NCBI GenBank assembly: GCA_944990035.1
Contig: CALYLX010000112.1
Coordinates: 1,426,001-1,490,000, forward strand
Source of the DNA: Clitopilus passeckerianus
Lineage: Eukaryota; Basidiomycota; Agaricomycetes; Agaricales; Entolomataceae
Reading direction: 5' to 3'
Length of the DNA stretch: 64,000 nucleotides
The translations under genes were made by a program, and so were the position numbers. Below the pieces are notes generated by a model. The model searched no databases, had not been told where the DNA came from, and saw nothing but the letters and a program-made list of their open reading frames with translations. Numbering within the stretch: the stretch's first letter is position 1; each line of letters begins with the position of its first letter. Below, piece after piece: positions 47,001 to 58,054 of the stretch.

Positions 47001-47835
47001 AATGCCACCAAGAAAACCATGAAGGAGATCCAAGAAGAAGAAGAAAAACGCAAGAAAAATGCAACGAAGGAGTCAGTTGCTACCGCCACCGCTCGCAGGG
47101 GTTATGCAGACACAACACAGAAGGTAGCTATATCGAAAGTTCTATTATTCAACTTCAGACATTGACGATGTTATGTCCAGGCTACCGTACCAACTGCTGT
47201 TCAAGGAGGTGGTGCTTGGACTACCATCGGTTCTAATGGGAAGATAGCTGTGCCCACTTCCGCTGTTCGCCCGACTCCCGCTACGACTGCCTCCAGCGCT
47301 TCGGTTGCTTCGGTTGTGAAGATGAACGGAGTCAGCGTCACCCCTCGTCCTGTTGTTTCGACCCCCGCAGCCGTGAAGGCGGCACCTGTTCCAGTCAAGT
47401 CTGACGAACCAGTTTCACCTTCCGTCGATTTCTTGAAGTGGCTCTCCACTGCCTTGAAAGGGTTGAATAGCTCCGTCAATGGTCTGTGTGATCCGTGTTT
47501 TTTCTGTTACCTCAAGGCTAACTGATTCTACAGTGGAGGAGATCATGTCCATGCTTCTCTCTTTCCCATTGGATCCCGACGCCTCTACGGTTGAAATCAT
47601 CTCTGAACTCATCTACGCTAATAGCACCACCCTCGATGGCCGTCGTTTCGCTTCCGAGTTCATCAGTAAACGCAAAGCTGATGCCGCTACCCGACCCAAG
47701 GGCGCGTCTGCAGCGGGTAAGGCAGCCGCGAAATCGGTTTCCATTGCGGAGGTAGTCAAAGCGACTCCTAAGCCAGCTCAGCCTGAGTGGGGTTTCAAGG
47801 TCGTCAACAAGAAGAAGAAAGGAAGCCGGGCATGA
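44099..47835 (+). CDS. GYF-domain protein (Smy2-like)
   Basis: Starts MSSTTMHFGPEWMRTKHQTP in an ACAATG context. A Pro/Ser-rich region with HPFRYSKEELLRIY and ERWEGVVREV precedes the GYF domain near 45210-45370: IEWSYRDPTGQVQGPFRAEL, then MQKWFDDGYFTGDLPMKR. GYF domains bind PPG-type proline motifs. In yeast Smy2/Syh1 act in mRNA control and COPII traffic. A long Gln/Ser/Pro-rich stretch follows, then a Lys/Glu coiled coil MSLREIQEAEAKKAEARKAA and a C-terminal LVNF-type segment ending KKKKGSRA. Near 46609-46612 the frame shifts by one base (see findings); the downstream frame PIQPEIELAPSTTPAAV is clearly coding. Confidence 0.85.
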
Positions 47836-48230
47836 GCCCTGGGCTGATGTACCGTTGAACGGTAGCTGGTGGTTATATTTAATTTGAAATCCTACAATAC
47901 GACCTTAATGCTTACCTTCGACGAACGTAATCGATATGCCTGTACACTCATTTAAATTCACCTCCCTCTTAATTTGGATTGCTAGTTGGATAGTGGGTGT
48001 GAGTTTGTGAACAACGATGAAGACGTTGACATTGGCAGATTTGAAAGTAGTTGCATTGAATAGGCAAGTTCAAAATGTCAAGTTTAATTGCACGATGAAT
48101 GGAATGCATGTATTCGATTTTATGATGATGTTACATTAACGTGCTCTACAGTTAAAGTAAGTGTACTTTAAGATATAATGATACAAATACACTAATGAGC
48201 CGAGGAAATGGTGTTGTCCGAATAAAGTGT
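47836..48230. other. Convergent intergenic region
   Basis: 395 bp between the 3' ends of the GYF and BAG genes. AT-rich; 3' untranslated sequence presumed. No terminator motif recognised. Confidence 0.4.
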
Positions 48231-50692
48231 TCATGCTTCAACTTCTGACCAGTCGCTCGCCGAGTCGTCGTCGTGCCTAGGCTTGAGAGGTGCCTCAGGC
48301 TGCTTGGCAGATGGCAAAAGGAACGTATCGACGTCCTCGTTAACGACCGACTCGACTTCAGCCTCTACATCAAGATCTTCCTCTTCAACCCTGTAAGGTT
48401 GGGGCGTGATAGTAGCAACGGAGGTGGCAAGGGATGATGAGATGGAGTCGGGTTCAACTTCAGATGTCTGGCGAGGAGGATATGCGACTTCATCGACTTC
48501 AGGAGTCTCAATGGAGGAAGAGGTTTGTAGAGTGATAGCCTCTTTGAAATCAGCTTGGGCAGTGGATGGCTCCGGGACCGATTCCGAAGCCAAGGGGGAT
48601 GCAAAGGAGATCTCAACTTCGATGACCGTGTTGGGGATATCTTGAGATTCCAATGCCGCCGAGACAAGTACCTCCTCTGCGTCAATGACCGGTTCAGGTA
48701 CCTCCTGAGAGGAATGTGCGGTGTCGCCCACCTCGGGGACAACATCCACCGGGTCCGAGAGGACAGTGCTGGCCTCCTGAGATGCCGATGAAGATGAATC
48801 GGGGGAAGGGGTGGTAGCAGCCGGGACTTGTTCCTCCGGAGTCTGGTCCTGGACGACATCGACTTCCTGGCGTCGTCAGCGACAGTTGGGGTCTCTTGAG
48901 ATGGTGCAGTTGCGGGCGTAGGTCCTTCAGGAGCAGAAACACTGGGAGCCTTGGACTCTTTGGCGACTCTGCTCTTCCACCTTCCCTGGACCTCCCACTC
49001 AAGGTCATCCAGTGCCTTCTCCACCCTACTGACGACCTCCTTCCTGCGCCTCCTGAGCTCTTCATTTCCGTAGCTGGAAACGGCATCGAGCTGAGTTAAC
49101 AGGGATCCCAGTGCCTGTTCGTAGAATCTCACGGGATGATTGCGGGCGGTGAATGCGAGATGGGAGCTAGCAGAACCTTCGGAATCGGAAGAGTGGACTG
49201 AAGATGTGTCAGAGGATGCGCTGGAGAAGTCGAAGTCGAGCTGAGCAGGGAATGTAAAGTCGGATTCGAGGGCGACGAAGGCAGTTTCAATGCTGCTGAC
49301 TTCATTCAAAGAGTTGACGACGTCCTTGGAGGTGGCTGCAGAGGTCTCTTCCTCAGTAGCTTTAGCTTTTCCTTTGTCGCTAATCGTTGAAGCTGAAGCA
49401 GTCTCGACGGGGGCACTGGTGTCATGGAGTGATGCAATGAGAGCCTGGATCGTGTCACGGACTTCGGCCTCGTATTCATTGTTGAGGCGAGCTTCAAGTT
49501 CCTTCTTAAGGCTGGACTCGGCAGAGGCAGGAGCCTTTGCAGCAGCCTTTACAATGTTATTAGAAGGACATTTACGACGGCAACAAGATGAGCGTACCTT
49601 ATCAGCCACCTTAGCGGAGGAGCCCGAAGAGGAGGCAGATACCTGGGCCTGAGGTTGTTGCGGTTGCGACACATCACCAGTGAGGGCGTTCATGAAGTCT
49701 ACAAAGGCTTTGTTGAGGCCAACTTCAAGCTCTTTGGGGAGAGTGGGCTGGGCAGGCGCAGCCTCCGCCGGCTTCTCGTGGTTGAAACGTTGCGAGATAT
49801 GATCCCAGAGACGCGCTTCTAGTCGACCCACCTCATCTAGGTCGAAAGCGGGCCCTTCTTTACGAAGCTGAGGCTTGGATTGCTGAGAAACGGGGGCCGG
49901 GATGGGGACAGGCTCAGCAGACTTGGATGCACCGGACGATCCAAGGAAGAAGTCGATTACTTGTTGGATTGCAACAGGCTCTGAGGTAGAGATGGATGAA
50001 GAAGGAGCCTTGTACGGTTGCGGCACCGGTATATGAGCCGGTCCGCAAGGGCGCGTCGCCAGAGCTGTTGGCTTGCGGGGTGCTGACTGACCAGCAAGGC
50101 GATTGTAGAGAACCTCAGACTCTCGTGGGATCTGTGCCCGCCTGCAGGAAGGGCGACGTACGAACTCCGAGGAAGTAAAGTACTGTTCATCGTCTTTAGG
50201 AATACAGGCGAACTGGTGATGACATTGATAACTCACATTCCCTGAGGGTAGAGGTTGGGCTCGAGAACGAGCGAGGCATGCAAGCTGTTGCTGTTGCATT
50301 TGAGCTCTAGCACGAGCTTCTGCCTGAGCAACGACTAGAACACGCAGGCGTGCCTCTCCTTCAAGTTGTTGGCGATGAGAAACAAAGGAGTAATCGAAAC
50401 CTCGGTCATAGGTCTCGAACTGGGGGTTGTGAAAGCCGAGTTCGACGAAGCTAGATGGCTCTGGGAAGGTACGATGCATAGTCTGTTGTTTCTGAAGTTC
50501 GATGGCCTGTAAGCGCCTTCGGAGAGCGAGCTCCTCCTGTTGGAGGGCCTGTTCGCGGAGATATTCCGCTTCGGCAGCCTTTGCCTCAGCTAGAGCAGCC
50601 ATGTACCTGTCGCGATAGCTGAGACCAGGTGCACCCAGGCTTGCCATGGAGGGGTACGAGGGAAGACGCTGCTGAGGGTAGTAAGAGAACAT
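48231..50692 (-). CDS. BAG-domain protein (Hsp70 co-chaperone)
   Basis: Starts MFSYYPQQRLPSYPSMASLG. A coiled Ala/Glu/Gln-rich N-terminus includes AALAEAKAAEAEYLREQALQ. Two introns follow: donor after LPSGN, and one after AKVADK. The BAG domain lies near 48960-49130: EQALGSLLTQLDAVSSYGN, then RRRKEVVSRVEKALDDLEWE. BAG domains bind the Hsp70 ATPase domain and promote nucleotide exchange. The acidic C-terminus ends ASDWSEVEA. Between VADDA and QEVDVVQDQ (48865-48875) one base is lacking, so the acidic tail sits in another frame (see findings). A heat-shock-like element lies about 180 bp upstream of the ATG. Confidence 0.8.
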
Positions 50693-51047
50693 GCTGGTGT
50701 GGGGAAAAGGATGAAATGTTGATAGCCCCCATTCTGAGAATTGAACAGCCTTTATAGCAGTCGGAACAAGATGAGTCAATGGCCCTCTGAGCTGACGCGT
50801 CGGTGTACGCGTTCTTTGTAATTCAGCGAAGACGCGCGTTGTTTCCTGATTTGCGCAGATTGCGAAAGAACATTCGAGAGCCGTCACCAGAAGGCGCGCG
50901 TCGGGCTGATTCAGCACAATGAAGCGTGACTCACCGCTGTAGTCATGTGACTCAACACCTTAACACCTTTTGCCTCTACAGTATGGCCCTTCCTGTATTG
51001 ACTACTTATACTATCCTATAGATACAACGAAAATAATCTATGCAATC
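50693..51047. other. Intergenic region and BAG promoter
   Basis: 355 bp between the BAG start and the GH16 stop, both genes on the minus strand. Includes the heat-shock-like element at 50868-50880. Confidence 0.4.
50868..50880. promoter_or_regulatory. Heat-shock-element-like motif upstream of the BAG gene
   Basis: GAA, 2 bp, TTC, 2 bp, GAG: two exact and one imperfect unit of the alternating nGAAn Hsf1 site. It sits 176-188 bp upstream of the ATG at 50692. It may be chance; the fit to an Hsp70 co-chaperone gene is the reason to list it. Confidence 0.3.
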
Positions 51048-52709
51048 TAGTTTGTCTGGAACAATTTGACACTCTTGACTTCCCAATCTGCGACAGAGTA
51101 AGCGAATGCTGGATTGAATCCCATCGGAATAACTTACATGCTTCCTCCATGCTGCCACCGTTATTCCTTACAAAGTCTTCGCACATCGAGAATCCCGTCC
51201 TCTGTGCACAACTTTGCTCCTGTCCGGGAATTCCGGCGCTATTCCAAACGCCTCCAGCCCAATCACCGCTGTTGGAAAGATTGATGAATACCAGCACAAG
51301 TCGCTTCTCAAAGTCATAATTTACCAAAGGGTCGTATCAAAGATACCATGGTGATTGTTAAAGTACTTGAAAGGGTCACATCCACTTGCTGGCCACCTTG
51401 CTTGAGGATTACCCCAGCTATCTGGGTTGGGTGCGTTCGCTTCGAGGTCAGCGGGCTCAGATCCACGGGGGAAGAAATACACCGCGATGCCTGAATCGTC
51501 CCATTTCACTGCGCACCATGAGCCCCTCGCCGCCCAGGAACTCGAGAACTACTCACTAGCATAGGTTCCACCACCAATCTTGTTGAACGCTGCACCGAAA
51601 GAGTCGCTTGAACCAGCCCGAATACCACAGCCTTGATTGCCCGTGGTCAGCGCAGCACAGTCAGTCCCGCCGATGACACTGCCAGATATCTTGAGCGTAT
51701 TGGCATTCCCAGAGCTGAGCGTGCACCCCGGATCGGTGTGAATGGTTGCTTGATTGTTGGTGTAATCACCGACGCCTTCGATGATGTCAATTTCGCCACC
51801 AGTCGGCCAGTTAGGGCCATTAGTCCACCATGCACTGGTATAGGGTTGAGCGAAACAATATGGATGCCATAGCTGGATGAACTCACGGCCAGACTCCACA
51901 GCCGGTAGGCATGTGTACCGCATCCATAACAATGAGCCCACCGTTGAATTGGTAATCTGTTGTGATCCGCACACTCATTCGGTTCCCAGATACTTTGGGT
52001 GTAGTCTCCACCCGCATTATCGCATTTCCTGCGTTATTGATCGATGCGAGGTTATTTCCATACTGAGTCAGGTTACTCGTCAGATAGAATGGAGCTTAAG
52101 ATGAAGGAAAACTTACTGCAGTCTTCTGGTCCACATACTGCACGATCCCGTGAGTCGGATCCGGGTCGGTGAACCAAGACCAGCCATCGAAAAAGCTTTC
52201 CCCTTGCTGTGCAATGGAAGAACAATGGTGAGGTCAGGCCCTTCACGACGGAGCAGGAAAACAAGGGCATGACTCACGCTGGACTGCGTCAACTTCCACG
52301 GCGACGCCGGGACACCCGTAGCACTCGGACCCTTCGAAGTTGAGCCCGTGTTTGTAGGCTTTGAGGCCGAGCCACCCTTCGTCGAGCTTCCCGCACTTGC
52401 CGAACTCGTCCCGTTCCCGCTACTGGTGGCCCCGGTAGTCGGTACTGATCCACCAGACTTTCGTTGGGGCTTGCAGTAAATAACGTGCTGCGATGATTGA
52501 TCATCGGGTGAAGCCACTAGCAATGCACCGAACACTACTCGCAGATCGCGCGCGAAGGACTTCGTGTGTTTGACGGCTGCACCATGCAGGTTGTGGACGG
52601 CGCGTGGTATGAGGCTGGATCTCGTGGATGTGGACTCCGCTGAAGTCGATACTGGGCCTGAAGCGATGAGGAGAAGGAGGCTCAGAGGTAGAGTTGGGCG
52701 GAGCAACAT
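51048..52709 (-). CDS. GH16 family endo-beta-glucanase (laminarinase type), secreted
   Basis: Signal peptide MLLRPTLPLSLLLLIASGPV. A Ser/Gly/Thr linker follows with many SGG and TGS units. The catalytic domain starts near QGESFFDGWSWFTDPDP. Further blocks are NAIMRVETTPKVSGNRMSVR and the GH16 signature GGEIDIIEGV (ExDIxE nucleophile and acid/base Glu), then ATIHTDPGC, GCGIRAGSSDSFGAAFN, WDDSGIAVYFFPRGS and CGDWAGGVWN. It ends VKLFQTN at TAG 51050-51048. Basidiomycete members act on beta-1,3/1,4- or 1,3/1,6-glucans of the cell wall. About ten exons; catalytic residues intact. A CT-rich tract (minus strand) sits 230 bp upstream. Confidence 0.85.
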
Positions 52710-53978
52710 CGTGGTAGCGTGTCTTCGTATAATAGATAGAATTGGAGATATTATAGGTTTTGAAGTGAGGGTCGTCCGTGTGATGTGCAGAGAACGTCTA
52801 TGAACGAGTAGCTCGTCGTTCCTCTACGTCGTCAATGATGTCGTGGTCGCCGGGCAGAGAATGGCTATGAGAAGAAAGAAGCCTCGAGCTCTGATATGTC
52901 GGAGTAAATCACCGTGGAGATGGAAAATTGGCAGAACACAAGAAAAAAGAAGGATTAAGAAAAAGAAGAAGATTCCAGGCACAGCCAGTGGGCAGAGTAC
53001 GGACAACCTTCAAGGCTTCCAATAAGTAGGCCTGGGAGCAAGGTTCCCAACAGGTGTTGAGAGGAACAAGCAAGCAATGCTACCTGAGCTGTCGTACAAG
53101 AACTTGAATCAAAGGGGCAGGTGTGGTTGAACCGGTCCGCATGCGGTGATTGTCCTTTTTATAGGCAGATTCCAAGAAAAGACTTTCGGACCAGGTGGGA
53201 CGAACAAGGTGAGGCTGATGGTTCATCAAGCTCAGGGTCGTCAAAGCCTTTTTCAGGGTGCTGAAGAAACTCGGGCTCTTGGGACTTGGTCCGAGAGAAC
53301 TTGGCCACCATGAGGCAACAATGCGTCCAAAAACTCATGTTTTTGTTATCAATCGAGCACAGCTCGCAAACAAGTGAACGACCAGAGAGTACCAAGTATG
53401 GATGTGAAGACTATCACGGGGCTTCTTTGTAGGGTAAGAGCACGCCCACAACATGTCGATGGGGACCGAAACACGGGAGGACGCAAAGCAACATTCGAAA
53501 TCTTGTTTCAGGATCCTCGATGCTCTCAGTCAAATCACCTAATCTTGGTCTTGTCATACGAATCATATATTGAACCAGCATACATCGAGACGCTACCAAG
53601 GAAGTGATCGAACATGCGTAGGACGAGTGTATCCTTGGTATTGCATGGGAAATGGGGAAGCATGTCTTCGAACTCCAAGAAACACAAGAGAAATGTATCG
53701 GCCGCAAACCAGTCAATATACCAATGCAACAATAGAAAGTAGAAAGAAATAAAGAAAGATGAAGATATAAACGAATGTACAAGAATCCCAGAAGATTAAA
53801 AACAAACAACGCGGCGGGCTACGCGTTATAAGGTTGGATGAATGGTGGATATAGACGTGTAGATAGATATATGAGAAAACAGAGCAAGCAGTCCATACAA
53901 CCACGACTTCCCGTCGCTAAGATGAAAACCAGTCCTCGGCGGTTGTGGCGTTAGGAAACCACGACGAAGTCTGATTGC
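52710..53978. other. 1.27-kb intergenic region
   Basis: Between the GH16 start and the VAC8 stop (both minus). Holds the GH16 promoter and VAC8 3' sequence. Open frames here are short and unconserved. Confidence 0.4.
52941..52972 (-). promoter_or_regulatory. CT-rich tract upstream of GH16
   Basis: A nearly pure purine run on the plus strand, so pyrimidine-rich on the coding side, 232-263 bp upstream of the ATG. CT-rich tracts mark transcription start regions of many well-expressed fungal genes. Confidence 0.3.
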
Positions 53979-56383
53979 TCAACGATGTGATCCTGGGGCG
54001 AAGGCTTCACGGACGCTCCTTCTAAGCTCTTCGTGTTCCCGGCCTGCTGAACTGGCAACCGATGAACCATGGTGCATGCCTACGCTAGATGGAACAAAGT
54101 TCTCCGCCTCATTCTCGACAAATTCAAGGATTCGGTGGGATAGAAGTTGGATTTCACCCTGTCCATCACCAGTTTCTGTATCGTGTTCAGAGTGGAGGTG
54201 TGAATGGTGTGACCGAGGTGTTCCGTCCGAGGATGAAGGTGTAGATGGACGAGAAGAAGCGAGAGCGCGGATGTTGGGTATCAAGATATTTGAGGAGCGG
54301 ATATTGCTAATCAACTGAGGATCTAGAAGATGATTTTGGCTTCAGAAGTGGTTCAAGAGAAGAGGAAAGTCAACTTGCCTCCAGACTCCAGGAGTTGAAC
54401 AATTGTCCAGACCGCGATATGTTGGAAGGTAGCATCGGAGCTGGTTAGGAAGCGGTGGAGGTATCGGTGCATGCCACCATCTGGGTTCTCCCATACATCG
54501 TTAAACGCAGAGTAGTCATCATTTGCGGTCCTTCCATCTGTCGAGACAACGTCAGGGATATGTCAAGAACGCCGAAGATATCGCTTACCCTTAGAAGACA
54601 GGTTGCCAAGAGCCGCGGCACTATTTCCTTGCACCTCTGAACTTGGTGAGTTGGTTAAGGGGATTAGGACTTCACAAATGCCCATCTCCAGCAATTGGCC
54701 CTTCAGCTCGTCTGTATAGACCAATGAGAATCAGGTCATTCTTCACTGAGCAAGCAACTTACCGCTGAGGGCCAGGACAGCAACACAGGCCGTCATCTCG
54801 CTCTGTACATTCATTGGCACCTCAAGTACAAGTTCCTTGATTGATTGCACAGCTCCAGCTTGCACGATAGCGGTCTTGTTCTTCTCTGAGCTTGCAGCCA
54901 GATTCCTGAGAGTGGAAATGGCGTGGCATTGAACTTCTTCATTGTCTTTGAAGGAAAGAAGGTTGATGAGGGGTTGGAGGAATCCAGACTCGATGATGGG
55001 AGACTCGTTCTGAGGATGAATGGAGACATTGCGTACACAGGCCGCGGAGGAGAGAATAAGGGGAAGGTATGTGGACTGGAGAAGGCGGAGGAGGGGAACA
55101 AGTCCGTCTGCCCTGACAATCTCGAGCTGGTATTTCTCTGAGAATTAAATTTGAGTACTGGGGTTCGAGAATAATATAGAAGCACGCACCGTCGCTAGCA
55201 AGATTTCGAAGCGCCAAAGCAGCCTGGCATTGAACCTTTAGACTGGGACTGTCCATGAGCATCACGAGGCTGGACACCAGTTTCGGCTCTGTTTGCGCGA
55301 GCTTCTTTCTGTTGGCACCTACATCGATCATAAATTAACAGTTTCGAACGCAAGGGAAGCGATAACGCACCATCAACGGCGATATTGCTCAATGCCGTGG
55401 TACAGTAATATTGGACGTCTGTATCCGGCGAGTTGAGCAAACTGACCAAAACAGGAATAGCACCAGCGTTGACAAGCTGTTGCCTGTTTTCGTCTTCATA
55501 AAAGATAAGTTAGGCATGCAAATGGAAATGTGCTTAATTGTGCTTACCAGAATGTGTCATGTTGAGCAATGCGCCAGTGGCATTTCTCTGCACGCGCATA
55601 TCCTTTGAGCGGGCTAACCGTGTCAGAGGTACCAGTGCACCTGACTTGGCGATCTTCGTCTTGTTGTCGTCTGAGCGCTCAGTTAGACCGCGTGGACACC
55701 GAGGAAAGGTGAACAAATGGTTCGTACCATGGGTGGCAAGGTTGGTTACGCATCCCACAGCGTTACATTGAACTTCGACATTTGGGCTGAGCATCTGCCG
55801 GATCAAAGGCTCAAGCCCGCCTAGTTTGACAATGAGGAGTTTGTTATCGGCTGCGGAAAATTGTCATGCTTTGACGAAGAGCTGGAAGTTGAAGTCGTGC
55901 TCACTGTTGACCGCCAAATTCCCGAGAGCAGCACTAGCAGCCCGCTGCACTTCAGTGTCATGGCTGCTCAGGAGAAAGAGTATGGGATCAAGGGTATCCC
56001 GACCAACGGGTCGAACTTCCTTCTCCGTTATTTCAGCAAAGGCAAGAGCAGCACTTCGTTGCAGATCAACGTTGTCGGAAAATGAGAGTGTTGTCAACGC
56101 AGAAAGAGGGTCCCCGTGAAGAAGTTGGTGGAAGTTCGATCTAAATAACAGACGTCAACTAGACTGGTTTTTAGTACTTTCAACATGGCTTCCATACTCT
56201 CAAGGAATTGAAGGAGGTCTGCAACGGCTTCTCGCTCGTTCTCCAGCAGTAAAGGTTCATAGGACTGCGACCTCCGCCCTTGGACTGTCAGAAGTGAAAG
56301 TTGGTTGTTAGTTGCGTCAGATAGCCACAAGCCGGAATTGAAAGCCTACAGCATGACTGGCAACAGCTGCTAACGTTCCCCAT
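53979..56383 (-). CDS. VAC8: Vacuolar armadillo-repeat protein Vac8
   Basis: The first exon begins [11 protein letters not shown]: Gly2 for N-myristoylation and a Cys cluster for palmitoylation, as in Vac8. It splices to [20 protein letters not shown]. Armadillo repeats then run through the gene, for example [97 protein letters not shown] and [17 protein letters not shown]. In yeast it anchors nucleus-vacuole junctions, vacuole inheritance and the Cvt pathway. It ends [10 protein letters not shown] at 53979. About 10 exons, each near one repeat. The lipid anchor is carried entirely by the short first exon. Confidence 0.9.
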
Positions 56384-56899
56384 TACTCAAGCAGTACAAT
56401 AGACGATGAAGAGACGATGAGGGGCTTCCTCGTACGGCGAGGGCGGGGAGGACAGTTAGCGGTAACCTGATTAAAATTCAAGCCAAAGGCCGCAACTGGG
56501 GCGAGTGGCCTGGAATAACCCGTGGGAACGTGTTGCAGTGATTCATAGTCACGTGCTCCTCTTGTGTTAGTTCGCCTTTGCGCCGCACCGAAACTCTGGT
56601 CGCGAGTTTGCTCAAGGCTGAAACGCTACATATGGGACCCTTTGCACATATGCTTCCTTCCTAGGAGCCGACGTTTGAGTCATTGACGAGTCATAATTCT
56701 GCCTAGCATCGCTTCAAATGCTTGAAAGGTGTATTCCTAACGACCTTGCCCTTAAAATCCCGCAGTTCCGCAGCTCTGAGTCCTTGCCGGCTGTACGTGT
56801 TAGCTGCGCTAGCCAGTGCCTCTGGGCGCCGACGGAAGTTGCCTTTCCTATATAGGACTCTCGCGTGGTAGATTGACTCGACTCAATCAAGAAATTTAC
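56384..56899. other. Divergent intergenic region
   Basis: 516 bp between VAC8 (-) and the thioesterase-like gene (+). No coding frame or motif recognised. Confidence 0.4.
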
Positions 56900-57766
56900 A
56901 TGGAAAGATACCCTGCGGCGCAACAAGATGTTGTCACAGTACCTGCAACGCAGGCGCATACTGCTACGGTGATTTTCCTTCATGCAAGTCATACGTCATT
57001 CATGAATATTTGCGCCACTGACATTCCGCCTTGTTGAACAGGGAATTGGTCAGTCCAACCTTACATGGAGAATGCTGATTCTCGAGGCCTTGGCCCCTAG
57101 ACTACCCCATGTAAAATGGCTTCTCCCACAAGCGTAAGTCTTTTTTCTTTCAAAATATCGACGTAGGAACTGACGTCGATATAGACCCATGCGACGTGTT
57201 ATATCTCAGCCAAGTCGGCGCCAACCTAGCTGGTTCAATGTTTCCCGCCTTCCTCCACGTGCTGATGAATTTGATGAACAGTCGATCTCTGAATCTACCA
57301 GTATGATCGAGGACCTCATACTATCCCAAGTTCATGCTGGTATCGACTCACGGCGTGTTATCTTGATTGGACATGGCCAGGGTGCCGCGTTAGTCTATGA
57401 TGGTGGCTTTAACGTCCCTTCATTACCTGGGAGGAGCGGCCTCCCTGTCTGGCTGGCTTCCAACGCCAATCCGACAGGTAGGTTATATTACACCTTTAAA
57501 CCTGACCCGAACGTTGTTCTGATATCTATTCCCAGAGTATCTTATACTCTTCTTCTCACCCACCAATTCTGTGGTGTCATGGAGGAAGGGATCATGAAAT
57601 TCCTCTTGCTCTTGGTCAGGACATGGTTACTTTCCTTCAACATTCTGTGGGCTATTCATCCCGTAAGCTCTTGGTGCGTATATACCATAATATGGGACAT
57701 GCTGTCGAAGATTCGGAGCTGGAGGATGTAGTTTGCTGGCTTTCTCGCGTTCTAGGATATTCATGA
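56900..57766 (+). pseudogene. Acyl-protein thioesterase-like gene with lost nucleophile and frame break
   Basis: Homologous to acyl-protein thioesterase / phospholipase-carboxylesterase. Exon 1 (56900-56983) ends VPATQAHTATVIFLH. Its intron starts GCAAGT and ends CAG at 57041, a GC-AG intron. HVKWLLPQA, RRQPSWFNVSRLP and DSRRVILIGHGQGAAL follow. The usual nucleophile elbow GFSQGGA reads GHGQGAA, so Ser is Gly. Right after, the frame moves by one base (57390-57402) into MVALTSLHYLGGAASLSGWL. The Asp (HGGRDHEIP) and His (NMGHAVED) of the triad are kept, ending LSRVLGYS at TGA 57764-57766. It could be a decaying copy, or a pseudoenzyme with an assembly error. I lean to pseudogene without being sure. 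Confidence 0.6.
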
Positions 57767-58054
57767 ACTGAAGGCCATTCGTTGACCCCATTTCTGCTTA
57801 TTTAATTGCTATCTATTGCCAGAACTTCACAATGTATTGTACTCACATAGAGACGATTGTATCTCTAGATTCTTGTAGATAGACTCACAACCATCCCCCG
57901 TAGATACCACGCCACTTCGAATACCATAATGTACAGTAGCTGCCTGCTCAAGTGATTGACGTGATTGATCTATTCTGGGCGCGTCGTTTCGCGGTTTGCC
58001 GCTTTTAGCATTTGGAGTCATGCAGCCTGACTCCTACCAACTCATACTCATTGT

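Noticed and set aside
45283..47022. A single 579-residue open frame taken as the whole GYF coding exon
   Set aside because: Past about 46610 the text becomes Pro/Leu/Arg-rich nonsense while another frame shows clear coding sequence, so the true protein changes frame there.
53414..53809. 131-residue open frame on the minus strand
   Set aside because: Hydrophobic, Cys-rich text from AT-rich sequence with no conserved block; more likely VAC8/GH16 intergenic sequence.
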